Source: an uncultured Lachnospiraceae bacterium (GTDB lineage: Bacteria; Bacillota; Clostridia; Lachnospirales; Lachnospiraceae). From it: a DNA stretch of 64,000 nt. The stretch spans positions 33,017 to 97,016 of the forward strand of contig CAJUMB010000007.1 in NCBI GenBank assembly GCA_910587105.1. Reading direction: 5' to 3'. Of the stretch, positions 9,493 to 16,948 are shown piece after piece (positions within the stretch are counted from its first letter, which is position 1; the number at the start of each line of letters is the position of its first letter). The position numbers were made by a program, and so were the translations under genes. The notes under the pieces were generated by a model that had not been told where the DNA came from, searched no databases, and saw only the letters and a program-made list of their open reading frames with translations.

Positions 9493-9974
9493 TAAAGATA
9501 CCCATTAGTCTGACTTTAAATGGAAAGAAAATCACAGAGGAGATTGCGCCGGACCTGCTTCTGATTGATTTTGTGAGAGACCATAGATGTTATAGTGTGA
9601 AGCGGGGATGTGAGACGTCAAACTGCGGCCTCTGCACCGTATTCTTAGACGAAAAGCCGGTGCTTTCCTGTTCGGTTTTAGCTGCCAGGGCGGACGGCCA
9701 TACAGTGGATACACTGGAGGGGCTTCAGGAGGAGGCCCGGGAGCTGGGGGAATTTATTGCAGGCCAGGGGGCAGAGCAGTGCGGCTTCTGCAATCCTGGA
9801 ATGATTATGAATGCCATTGCTCTTTTCAGGGAGAATCCAAATCCCACTGACGAAGAAGTAAAAGAGTATCTTGCTGGGAATTTATGCCGCTGTTCCGGAT
9901 ATGAGGGGCAGCTTCGGGCAATCCGGGCATTTTTGGAATGCAAAAAGAAGGGAGGTGCAGGATGCGGGCAGTAG
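9489..9974 (+). CDS. Molybdenum hydroxylase [2Fe-2S] subunit
   Basis: This 161-residue small subunit has both expected cluster domains. The N-terminal plant-ferredoxin-like site is GCETSNCGLC plus a later Cys (VLSCS). The C-terminal four-helix site is QCGFCNPGM with NLCRCSGY. It relays electrons between the molybdenum centre and the FAD subunit. It is overlapped at both ends by its partner genes. All eight ligand cysteines are visible. Confidence 0.95.
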   Translation: MIKIPISLTLNGKKITEEIAPDLLLIDFVRDHRCYSVKRGCETSNCGLCTVFLDEKPVLSCSVLAARADGHTVDTLEGLQEEARELGEFIAGQGAEQCGFCNPGMIMNAIALFRENPNPTDEEVKEYLAGNLCRCSGYEGQLRAIRAFLECKKKGGAGCGQ

Positions 9975-12238
9975 GAAAACCCATCAGAAAGAAGGATGCG
10001 CAGGCACTGGTGGCCGGAAAACCTGTGTATACAGACGATCTGGCACCAAAAGACTGTCTAATCGTGAAAGTTCTGCGCAGTCCCCATGCCAATGCAAAAA
10101 TTTTGGAGGTGGACACATCCGCAGCAGAACATCTCCCAGGAATTGAGGCCATTTACACCTGGGAGGACGTGCCTCAGCAGCGGTTTACCCTGGCAGGGCA
10201 GACCTATCCGGAACCCAGCCCTTATGACCGGCTGATTTTGGACAGTCATGTGAGGCATGTGGGGGACCCAGTGGCGATTGTGGCGGGGGAAGACCAGGCG
10301 TGCGTGGACCTTGCTCTTAAGAAAATAAAAGTGAAATACGAAGTTCTTCCTGCAGTTCTTGATTTTCACCAGGCAAAGGACCACTCTGTGCTGGTGCATC
10401 CGGAAGACAGCTGGAAGTCACTCTGTCCGGTGGGAGCCGATCAAAAGAGAAATCTATGTGCCTCTGGGGAGAGCTGTGAGGGAAATGTGGAAGCGGTACT
10501 GGCGAGATGCGATGTGACGGTCCAGGGAACCTATCATGTAAAAGCCGTCCAGCAGACAATGATGGAGCCTTTTTGCACCTTTTGTTATCTGGACGCTTAT
10601 GGACGGCTGAATGTGGTAAGTTCCACGCAGATTGTGTACCATGTAAGAAGGATTCTCTCAACAGCGCTGGGGATACCCAAATCGGAGATAAGGGTTTCCA
10701 AGCCGAGAATCGGAGGGGGATTCGGGGCAAAACAGACGTCGGTATCAGAGATTTACCCGGCATTTGTGACCTGGAAAACGGGGAAGCCATCAAAGATGGT
10801 GTTCAGCCGGAAAGAAACCCAGACAGCGTCATCACCCCGGCATGAGATGGAGGTTTCCGTAACAATAGGAGCGGACCAGACGGGCCGTATCCGGGCAATA
10901 GATGTATACACCCTGTCCAATACCGGGGCTTATGGAGAACACGGGCCTACGACGGTCGGTCTGTCCGGGCATAAGTCCATTCCCCTTTATGGGTCCTTAG
11001 ATGCTTTTCGTTTTGTGTATGATGTGGTGTATACTAACCGGATGTCCTCAGGGGCTTACCGGGGATACGGAGCTACCCAGGGAATCTTTGCAGTGGAATC
11101 TGCCGTGAACCAACTGGCCCAGAAACTGCATATGGACCCAGTAGAGCTGCGTCTGAAAAACATGGTCCGGGAAGGCCAGGTGATGCCGGCTTACTATGGA
11201 GAGGAGACTAACAGCTGTGCACTGGACAGATGTCTGGTTTTGGCGGCGGATATGATTGGCTGGAAAGATAAGCATCCCTGCCGGGATATGGGAAATGGAA
11301 AAGTGCGCAGTGTGGGTATCGCTATGGGTATGCAGGGCTCTTGTATTTCCCACGTGGACGTGGGTTCTGCCACAGTGAAATTAAATGAAGACGGGACGTA
11401 TCTGCTGTCCATCGCTGCAGCGGATATGGGAACCGGGTGTGATACCATTCTGGCACAGATGGCGGCAGAGAGTCTCATGTGTCCTGTAGAAAATGTGGCA
11501 GTGTCCGGGGCAGATACAGATACCTCACCCTACGATACAGGCTCCTATGCATCCAGTACCACATATATTACGGGAAAGGCGGTACAGCGGGCATGCATCA
11601 GTCTTGTGCACAGGATTCGGAAACAGGCGGCCAGGATGTTGGAATGTGAAACAGATGGACTGGAGTTTGACGGGCGCACAGCTGTGAATCGGGATAACGG
11701 CAGGACGGTTACGCTGGAGCAGATCGGCCAGGCCTCCATGTGTGACAGCAATCATGCCCTTCAGGTGACGAAAAGCCACAGCTCTCCGGTTTCGCCGCCG
11801 CCCTTTATGGCAGGGGCGGTGGAAATCGAGCTGGATAAAGAGACCGGGCATGTGGAGATTCTGGACTACGCGGCAGTGGTGGACTGCGGAACGGTGATCA
11901 ACCCTAATCTGGCCAGGGTGCAGACCGAGGGTGGTCTGGCCCAGGGTATCGGGATGACATTATATGAAGACATTCAATATAACAGCAAAGGAAAACTGCG
12001 GAACAATTCATTGATGCAGTATAAGATTCCTTCCCGCCTGGATATGGGGAAATTGAGGGTGGATTTTCAGAGCAGCTATGAGCCCACAGGGCCTTTTGGA
12101 GCTAAATCCATCGGCGAGGTGGTGATCAACACCCCGGCTCCCGCCATTGCCCATGCCGTTGCCAATGCCACCGGGCTGTGGTTTCGTGAACTGCCCATTA
12201 CCAGTGAGAAAATTGCCATGGGGCTTTTGGAAAAATGA
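9962..12238 (+). CDS. Molybdopterin-binding catalytic subunit, xanthine dehydrogenase family
   Basis: This is a 758-residue large subunit. I chose ATG 9962 (GGGAGGTGCAGG upstream) over 9938, giving a 13-base overlap with the Fe-S gene. The small aldehyde-oxidase-type domain comes first (GKPVYTDDLAP), then the cofactor-binding domains with GGGFGAKQTS, SSGAYRGYGATQG and a C-terminal GAKSIGEVVINTPAPA that contains the expected catalytic Glu. It hydroxylates a purine or other N-heterocycle or aldehyde; the substrate cannot be read from sequence. The order FAD, Fe-S, Mo followed by a MobA-like gene suggests a complete, self-contained operon. Confidence 0.93.
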   Translation: MRAVGKPIRKKDAQALVAGKPVYTDDLAPKDCLIVKVLRSPHANAKILEVDTSAAEHLPGIEAIYTWEDVPQQRFTLAGQTYPEPSPYDRLILDSHVRHVGDPVAIVAGEDQACVDLALKKIKVKYEVLPAVLDFHQAKDHSVLVHPEDSWKSLCPVGADQKRNLCASGESCEGNVEAVLARCDVTVQGTYHVKAVQQTMMEPFCTFCYLDAYGRLNVVSSTQIVYHVRRILSTALGIPKSEIRVSKPRIGGGFGAKQTSVSEIYPAFVTWKTGKPSKMVFSRKETQTASSPRHEMEVSVTIGADQTGRIRAIDVYTLSNTGAYGEHGPTTVGLSGHKSIPLYGSLDAFRFVYDVVYTNRMSSGAYRGYGATQGIFAVESAVNQLAQKLHMDPVELRLKNMVREGQVMPAYYGEETNSCALDRCLVLAADMIGWKDKHPCRDMGNGKVRSVGIAMGMQGSCISHVDVGSATVKLNEDGTYLLSIAAADMGTGCDTILAQMAAESLMCPVENVAVSGADTDTSPYDTGSYASSTTYITGKAVQRACISLVHRIRKQAARMLECETDGLEFDGRTAVNRDNGRTVTLEQIGQASMCDSNHALQVTKSHSSPVSPPPFMAGAVEIELDKETGHVEILDYAAVVDCGTVINPNLARVQTEGGLAQGIGMTLYEDIQYNSKGKLRNNSLMQYKIPSRLDMGKLRVDFQSSYEPTGPFGAKSIGEVVINTPAPAIAHAVANATGLWFRELPITSEKIAMGLLEK

Positions 12239-12858
12239 AAATAAGTCTGATCTATCTGGCGGCTGGCAACAGCCGCCGCTTTGGCACAAACAAGCTGTTA
12301 TATCCATGGGAAGGGAAACCTTTGTACCGGCATCTGCTGGACAGACTGGTAAACATCTGTATACGGCATCCTAAATGGGAAATTCTTGTAGTCACCCAGT
12401 ATCCTCAGATTGCCTGGCAGGTACGTGAGATGGCTCCCACCTTAAATGGCCGCATCCAGGCAGTCCTGTCCCAGGACAGTCCCAAGGGGGCATCCTATTC
12501 CATCCGGGCAGGTCTTGCGGCAGCAGCAGGTTCCCAGGCGTGCGGGTGCTTTGTGGCAGACCAGCCTTACCTGGCGGAGCAGACGGCAGAGAACTTTCTT
12601 GCCGCCATGGAGAAAAGCCAGGCAGAGCTTGGATGCGTGGTCTGCAGAGGAGAAAGAGGAAATCCCGCTTGGTTTTCCAGGAAATATTTTCCGGAGCTGG
12701 AAAGGCTGGAAGGGGATCAGGGGGGCCGGAAAGTTTTGGAGAGATATCTGGATAGGGTCATGTTTTTTGAGGTATTAAAGGAACAGGAATTGATGGATCT
12801 GGACCGGCCTTGCCAGATTGGAAACAAAGTGGGGGCAGGGGAGCACCGCGTGGTATGA
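12235..12858 (+). CDS. MobA/MocA-like molybdenum cofactor nucleotidyltransferase
   Basis: This 207-residue protein has the NTP-transferase fold: the N-terminal motif LAAGNSRRFGTNKLL, an aspartate motif CFVADQPYL (about residue 104) and GNPAWFSRKYF. Relatives attach CMP or GMP to molybdopterin for delivery to hydroxylases. It overlaps the catalytic subunit by four bases, which supports a role in maturing that enzyme (MocA-type). The substitution of LGGxS-type residues by AAGNS is usual for MocA. CTP versus GTP use is not decidable here. Confidence 0.85.
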   Translation: MKISLIYLAAGNSRRFGTNKLLYPWEGKPLYRHLLDRLVNICIRHPKWEILVVTQYPQIAWQVREMAPTLNGRIQAVLSQDSPKGASYSIRAGLAAAAGSQACGCFVADQPYLAEQTAENFLAAMEKSQAELGCVVCRGERGNPAWFSRKYFPELERLEGDQGGRKVLERYLDRVMFFEVLKEQELMDLDRPCQIGNKVGAGEHRVV

Positions 12859-12869
12859 GGAGAAAGAAT

Positions 12870-13154
12870 ATGTCAGTAGATGATGTGCTTCAAAGAATCA
12901 TTGAAATCTGCAAAGAACTTTCAGCAGAGAAAGTGTATTTATACGGGTCAAGGGCGAAGGGGACAAATCTGGAACGAAGCGACATTGACATTGCAGCGGC
13001 CGGGGTAAAAGAGTTTGAACGTTTGGAGGAAGCTGTGGAGGAAATCGACACATTATATACCATAGATTTGTTAAATCTGGATACAGTCAGGAATCAAAAT
13101 TTATTGGAGGATGTGGTCTTATATGGAAGAAAAATATATGAAAAGATTTCATAG
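12870..13154 (+). CDS. Minimal nucleotidyltransferase (MNT) of a HEPN/MNT-type pair
   Basis: This 94-residue protein has the polymerase-beta nucleotidyltransferase motif GSRAKGTNLERSDIDIA (GS-x10-DxD form), so the metal-binding aspartates are present. I chose ATG 12870, with GAGGAG upstream that overlaps the end of the preceding gene. MNT proteins are usually paired with a HEPN or HI0074-type partner, which follows here with a 32-base overlap. In characterised MNT/HEPN toxin-antitoxin pairs the MNT modifies the toxin with AMP. That role is inferred here. Confidence 0.85.
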   Translation: MSVDDVLQRIIEICKELSAEKVYLYGSRAKGTNLERSDIDIAAAGVKEFERLEEAVEEIDTLYTIDLLNLDTVRNQNLLEDVVLYGRKIYEKIS

Positions 13155-13524
13155 CTTTCAGCAGTCACTGTACAGTCTGGAAGAAGCAAAAAGAAGAGAC
13201 ATGAAAGATTCTTTTGTTTTAAGCGGAACTGCAGCCAAGTTCAGCATAACGTTTGAACTGGTCTGGAAGATTATGAAAGATATCCTGATTCAGCGCTGCG
13301 CAATCATAAATTTTGTAACCGGTTCACCGAAAGAGGTGCTGAAACAGGCATTTCAGGCAGAGCTGATTACTGACCAGAAGTGGATGGAAATGCTGAAAGT
13401 ACGCAATGAACTGTCCTATGATTATGACGGTATGGTGATTAAAGAGTATTGTAAAGTGATCACGGACGTGTATATTGATATATTTTTCCAGTTTGAGAGA
13501 GCGGTAGTGGAGCTGGAAAGCTGA
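13123..13524 (+). CDS. HI0074-family nucleotidyltransferase substrate-binding (HEPN-like) protein
   Basis: This 133-residue all-helical protein begins FHSFQQSLYSLEEA, typical of the HI0074 family, with FELVWKIMKD in the middle. The segment equivalent to the HEPN RX4-6H motif reads RNELSYDYDG, so the usual His is replaced by Tyr. The start at ATG 13123 (GGAGG at 13106-13110) overlaps the MNT gene. The two form a probable toxin-antitoxin or nucleotidyltransferase complex. The minus-strand ATPase frame runs through this gene; this plus-strand product is the one that matches a family, so it is the real coding strand here. Confidence 0.8.
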   Translation: MEEKYMKRFHSFQQSLYSLEEAKRRDMKDSFVLSGTAAKFSITFELVWKIMKDILIQRCAIINFVTGSPKEVLKQAFQAELITDQKWMEMLKVRNELSYDYDGMVIKEYCKVITDVYIDIFFQFERAVVELES

Positions 13525-14718
13525 GACAGATTCAGAGGGTTCCTCTGAATCCATCAGGTTTTCTTCTGCCTTTACTTCAACGGGAATAATCATTCCCTTG
13601 TGCTGCAGGACAAAGTCAACCTCTCCGGAAGATGATTCTGCTGACCAATAATAGGGAATGGCTGAAAGTTCTGAGATTATCTGCTGGCACACATATTGTT
13701 CGGTCAAAGCTCCCTTAAATTCGGTAAGAATGTCATTACCATTCAGTAGTGTTCTTGCATCCAGATCCGCAGCGGCAGCCAGAAGGCCCACATCAGCCAG
13801 GTATAATTTGAATGCGTTGAGATCCTGATAGGCTTTCAGTGGGACAGAACCCTTCTTTATTCTGCCGGTTTTGTGGCATAGTCCACAGTCCAGCAGCCAT
13901 TGAATGGCCAGTTCGAAGTCTTTGGCCCGGGCGCCTGACCGCAGAGCGCTGTAGATAAATTTCTTATTTTCTTTCGCCAGCTGAGAAGGAATCCCATCCC
14001 ACACCATCCGGATGCGGGGGATGATTTCTCGGGGCGCGTGTTTGGAAAAGTCCTGTTCATAGTCTGAAAGCAATCTGAGATGTACCCGCCGCACATCTTT
14101 CAGACTATGGTCTTTGGTGTATGTGGAGACTGCTTCCGGCATACCGCCCACATAATAATAATTTTTCAACAAGTCGATAAATCGGTCTTTAAAAGCCGTA
14201 ATCATTTCAAAATCGTTGTTCTGCAGAAGTTTGTACAAAGCCTCATTTCCGACAGCACATAAAAATTCAGTGAAGGACAGGGGATACAGATGCAGACTGT
14301 CCACTTTTCCCACTGGGAAAGAGGTGCCTTCGTGCATGGCAATCCCCAGCAGTGAGCCTGCCGCCAGGATATAATATACATGGCGTTCATCCTCTGCAAA
14401 ATATTTTAGGGTCTGCAGTGCTTCCGGAACTTCCTGGATTTCGTCCAGGATAATCAGCGTATTTTCAGGTGTAATATCCACATCACTTTCAATAGCCAGT
14501 CCCTGCAGAATCCGGTCTATGTGGAGATCATTTGCAAATAATTGCCGCATCCGCTGGTTACGGTCAAAATTAATGTAGGCACATTTTTCAAAAGAATTTC
14601 TGCCGAATTCTTTCATAAGCCACGTTTTACCAACTTGTCTTGCCCCGCGTATAATCAGCGGGAGCCGGTCAGGGTTGGCTTTCCATTCTTCCAGTCTGTT
14701 CATTGCAAACCGTTTCAT
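13324..14718 (-). CDS. AAA ATPase with DUF4143, C-terminus lost and replaced by antisense read-through
   Basis: The family-like part (minus strand, about 14718 to 13560) has Walker A GARQVGKT, Walker B LIILDEIQEV, and the DUF4143 tail with nuclease-like residues GEVDFVLQHKG and VEVKAEENL. In this family about 40 more residues normally follow VEVKAE-NL. Here the frame instead continues for about 75 codons whose last 66 are the exact antisense of the HEPN-like gene. The gene is therefore probably truncated by a rearrangement near 13555 and may be non-functional. The start is ATG 14718, after AAAGGTG. Such ATPases are frequent solitary accessory genes of unclear function. Confidence 0.75.
   Translation of the reverse strand: MKRFAMNRLEEWKANPDRLPLIIRGARQVGKTWLMKEFGRNSFEKCAYINFDRNQRMRQLFANDLHIDRILQGLAIESDVDITPENTLIILDEIQEVPEALQTLKYFAEDERHVYYILAAGSLLGIAMHEGTSFPVGKVDSLHLYPLSFTEFLCAVGNEALYKLLQNNDFEMITAFKDRFIDLLKNYYYVGGMPEAVSTYTKDHSLKDVRRVHLRLLSDYEQDFSKHAPREIIPRIRMVWDGIPSQLAKENKKFIYSALRSGARAKDFELAIQWLLDCGLCHKTGRIKKGSVPLKAYQDLNAFKLYLADVGLLAAAADLDARTLLNGNDILTEFKGALTEQYVCQQIISELSAIPYYWSAESSSGEVDFVLQHKGMIIPVEVKAEENLMDSEEPSESVSAFQLHYRSLKLEKYINIHVRDHFTILFNHHTVIIIGQFIAYFQHFHPLLVSNQLCLKCLFQHLFR
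13529..13551. repeat. Perfect inverted repeat at the ATPase truncation point
   Basis: GATTCAGAGG, loop GTT, CCTCTGAATC: a 10-base perfect stem 4 bases after the HEPN-like stop and exactly where the ATPase loses its family similarity. No clean T-run follows, so terminator activity is uncertain. Confidence 0.7.
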
Positions 14719-14743
14719 TTTATCCACACCTTTCATTGAGAAC

Positions 14744-14830
14744 TGCAGCCCGCTATGCGCCCTTCATCTGGCACAAATCTCCCACCAAGGGTGACGCACA
14801 TCTGACAAAAAGCATTTTTAGGACACACTC
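14744..14830 (-). repeat. Dispersed hairpin-type repeat, copy A
   Basis: On the minus strand this reads GAGTGTGTCCTAAAAAT... and continues to AGATTTGTGCCA and ATAGCGGGCT. The same blocks occur in copy B at 40569-40694 (AGATCTGTGCCA and ATAGCGGGCT on its minus strand, and GAGCGTGTCTTAAAAT at its end). It lies in a 390-base gap with no intact gene. Confidence 0.6.
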
Positions 14831-14879
14831 TAATCTGCTATCTGTTATTATATTTCCCGTGCCGCATAAAGTCAATCGA

Positions 14880-14945
14880 GAAAATGTATAGATTGGGCAG
14901 AATCTCCGCTGGGAAAATGTATTGATCACACAAAATCTCCGCGGA
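14880..14945. repeat. 33-base tandem duplication
   Basis: Two adjacent 33-base units begin GAAAATGTAT and share AATCTCCGC near their ends, with several differences between them. A third unit may begin at 14946 (GAATATTGCGG). Confidence 0.6.
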
Positions 14946-14994
14946 GAATATTGCGGCTATGATTGATGCGGTGAAGGAATTTAATGGGGAGTAA
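14941..14994 (+). pseudogene. Possible 3' remnant of a lost gene
   Basis: After an in-frame stop at 14923-14925, a short open stretch encodes AENIAAMIDAVKEFNGE and a stop. This looks like an amphipathic protein C-terminus rather than random sequence, and it sits among repeats. I do not recognise the family. The rest of 14719-15111 holds only repeat A and the tandem duplication. Confidence 0.2.
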
Positions 14995-15111
14995 CCTTTA
15001 TGAGAAATCAGCCCCGCTTCTTGAAAATCCCATGTCCTGGTGGTATGCTTGAATAAACTGTGACAAGTACTGCAGCCAGGAATAAAAACCTTTGAAAGGA
15101 AACGGATTTTC

Positions 15112-16791
15112 ATGGAGAAAATAATCGTGGTTGGAAACGAGAACTTTGACGAGCTTATCAGGGAAGACGGCTATTATGTAGATAAAACGGAATTGCTCTA
15201 TGAGCTTGTGGAAAAGACGCGAAACAAGGTGGCTTTGTTTACCCGTCCCCGCCGTTTTGGAAAGACTCTCACTATGAGTATGATGGAAAGTTTCTTTGAT
15301 ATCAACAGAGACAGCCGGGAAGTGTTCGACGGCTTAGCCATTTTGAATCATCCGGAATTCTGTGAAGAATGGATGAATCAGTATCCTGTTTTATTTCTAT
15401 CTTTTAAAGATGTGGAGGGGTTGAATTTCCATGGTGCATATGGGATGCTCAAAGTTACACTGGCAAGTCTGTGCAAAAAATATGTCTACCTGCGAAACAG
15501 CGGAAAAATATTGGATGAAGATAAGGAAATTTTTAATCGGCTGATCAGTCAGAACGCAAAGCTGGAAGAAATAAAAACTTCTCTTGCCACAATCATGCGC
15601 ATGATGCATGCAGTGCATGGGAAGCCTGTAATTCTGCTCATCGACGAGTATGATGTTCCCCTGGCAAAAGCAGAAGCATCGAAGAACAAAGAGTTTTACC
15701 GACAGATGCTGGATATTATAAGGGGTCTGCTGAGCACGTCCCTGAAGACCAACGAACATCTGAAATTTGCTGTGCTCACAGGCTGTCTTCGGATATCTAA
15801 GGAAAGTGTTTTTACGGGGGTGAATAATTTTGCCTGTTATTGTGTGTTGAACAGGAAGTTCAGCCAGTACTTCGGGTTTACACAGAATGAAGTTGCAAAA
15901 ATGCTGGAATTTGCCGGCCTTTCCGAAAAAATGGCTGCCATCACACAGTGGTACGACGGGTATATTTTCGGTAACAGCGAAGTTTTTTGTCCATGGGACG
16001 TTGTCAGCTATCTGTCGGCCGTTATGGATGACAAAGAAGAAGTACCTCAGAATTTCTGGGTAAATACAAGCGGAAACGCAATTTTGGACGATTTTATCAA
16101 TCACCCAAAGATTGATGTTTCTGATAAGTTTGAAATCCTTTTGAATGGGGGGACAATTACCGAAGAGATCCTGCAGGAACTGACATACGATCAGCTGGCA
16201 GAATCAGAAAAGAGTCTTTGGAGTATTCTCCTGATGACCGGGTATGTATCAAAGGCTGATAAAACAAATATAAAAGGAAAGATAAAGATTAGAATTCCCA
16301 ATGCTGAGATTTCTGAGATTTTCCGCCATGCAGTAGCAGCCCGGTTTCACAGGACATTAGATGCTTCAAAAGTAAATGAGTTTATCACAGCAATGTGGAA
16401 TCAGGATGAGGATGCGGCGTCTTTATCTTTAACGGATATTCTTTGGAACTCCATCAGTTATTTTGACTATGGGGAAGAGTATTATCACGGAATATTAAAC
16501 GGCATTTTTACCGCCACAGGATATGCCCCGGACTCAAATGATGAGGCTGGCTTGGGACGTTTGGATCTTCGTATCAGGGATAGAGCCGGCAGGAGAGTCC
16601 TGCTCTTGGAATTTAAGCGTTCGAAAAAGGAAAAGGATCTTGACAGGGACTGCGATGAGGCCGTGGCGCAGATTGAAAAAAATGGGTACGGAAAGGTCAT
16701 GCCAGAAGGGTATGAACAGCAGATTATCTACGGAATCGCCTTTTTTGGCAAAAAGGCGAAAGTAAAAAAGAAGAGGAAAAGTCCGGCATAA
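15112..16791 (+). CDS. AAA-ATPase-like protein with C-terminal PD-(D/E)xK nuclease domain
   Basis: This 559-residue protein belongs to the large Bacteroidetes/Clostridia family with an AAA-ATPase_like domain and a PDDEXK_9 domain. The N-terminus (FDELIREDGYYVDKTELL) precedes Walker A RPRRFGKT (about residue 45) and Walker B LLIDEYDVPL (about 175). The C-terminal nuclease core shows GRLDLRI and VLLLEFK, with E/K residues in place. The start has GAAAGGAAAC upstream. The role is unproven; paralogs are often scattered in accessory DNA, and a part in DNA processing or defence is a guess. Confidence 0.85.
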   Translation: MEKIIVVGNENFDELIREDGYYVDKTELLYELVEKTRNKVALFTRPRRFGKTLTMSMMESFFDINRDSREVFDGLAILNHPEFCEEWMNQYPVLFLSFKDVEGLNFHGAYGMLKVTLASLCKKYVYLRNSGKILDEDKEIFNRLISQNAKLEEIKTSLATIMRMMHAVHGKPVILLIDEYDVPLAKAEASKNKEFYRQMLDIIRGLLSTSLKTNEHLKFAVLTGCLRISKESVFTGVNNFACYCVLNRKFSQYFGFTQNEVAKMLEFAGLSEKMAAITQWYDGYIFGNSEVFCPWDVVSYLSAVMDDKEEVPQNFWVNTSGNAILDDFINHPKIDVSDKFEILLNGGTITEEILQELTYDQLAESEKSLWSILLMTGYVSKADKTNIKGKIKIRIPNAEISEIFRHAVAARFHRTLDASKVNEFITAMWNQDEDAASLSLTDILWNSISYFDYGEEYYHGILNGIFTATGYAPDSNDEAGLGRLDLRIRDRAGRRVLLLEFKRSKKEKDLDRDCDEAVAQIEKNGYGKVMPEGYEQQIIYGIAFFGKKAKVKKKRKSPA

Positions 16792-16816
16792 CAGCTGGGC
16801 TTTTCCTCTTCTTTTG
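16771..16816 (+). terminator. Rho-independent terminator
   Basis: AAGAGGAAAAG (16771-16781) pairs with CTTTTCCTCTT (16800-16810), followed by CTTTTG. The stem starts inside the last codons of the ATPase gene. Confidence 0.8.
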
Positions 16817-16948
16817 ACATTTTTCCGCCGCACTTTTTCAATAAAATCTTGCCACCGGGAAAAAAATGTGAGATTATAAAATAATTCCGGACTGGAGGCC
16901 GCAGAATCAGCCGGCGGCAATTTCCGGAAAGCGAGGAGGAATGAAAAA

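Noticed and set aside
13324..13554. Genuine coding on the minus strand for the last 75 codons of the ATPase frame
   Set aside because: The plus strand encodes the HI0074-like family here; the minus part has no family similarity.
15397..16104. 235-codon minus-strand ORF
   Set aside because: It is antisense to the AAA/PD-(D/E)xK gene with clear Walker motifs.
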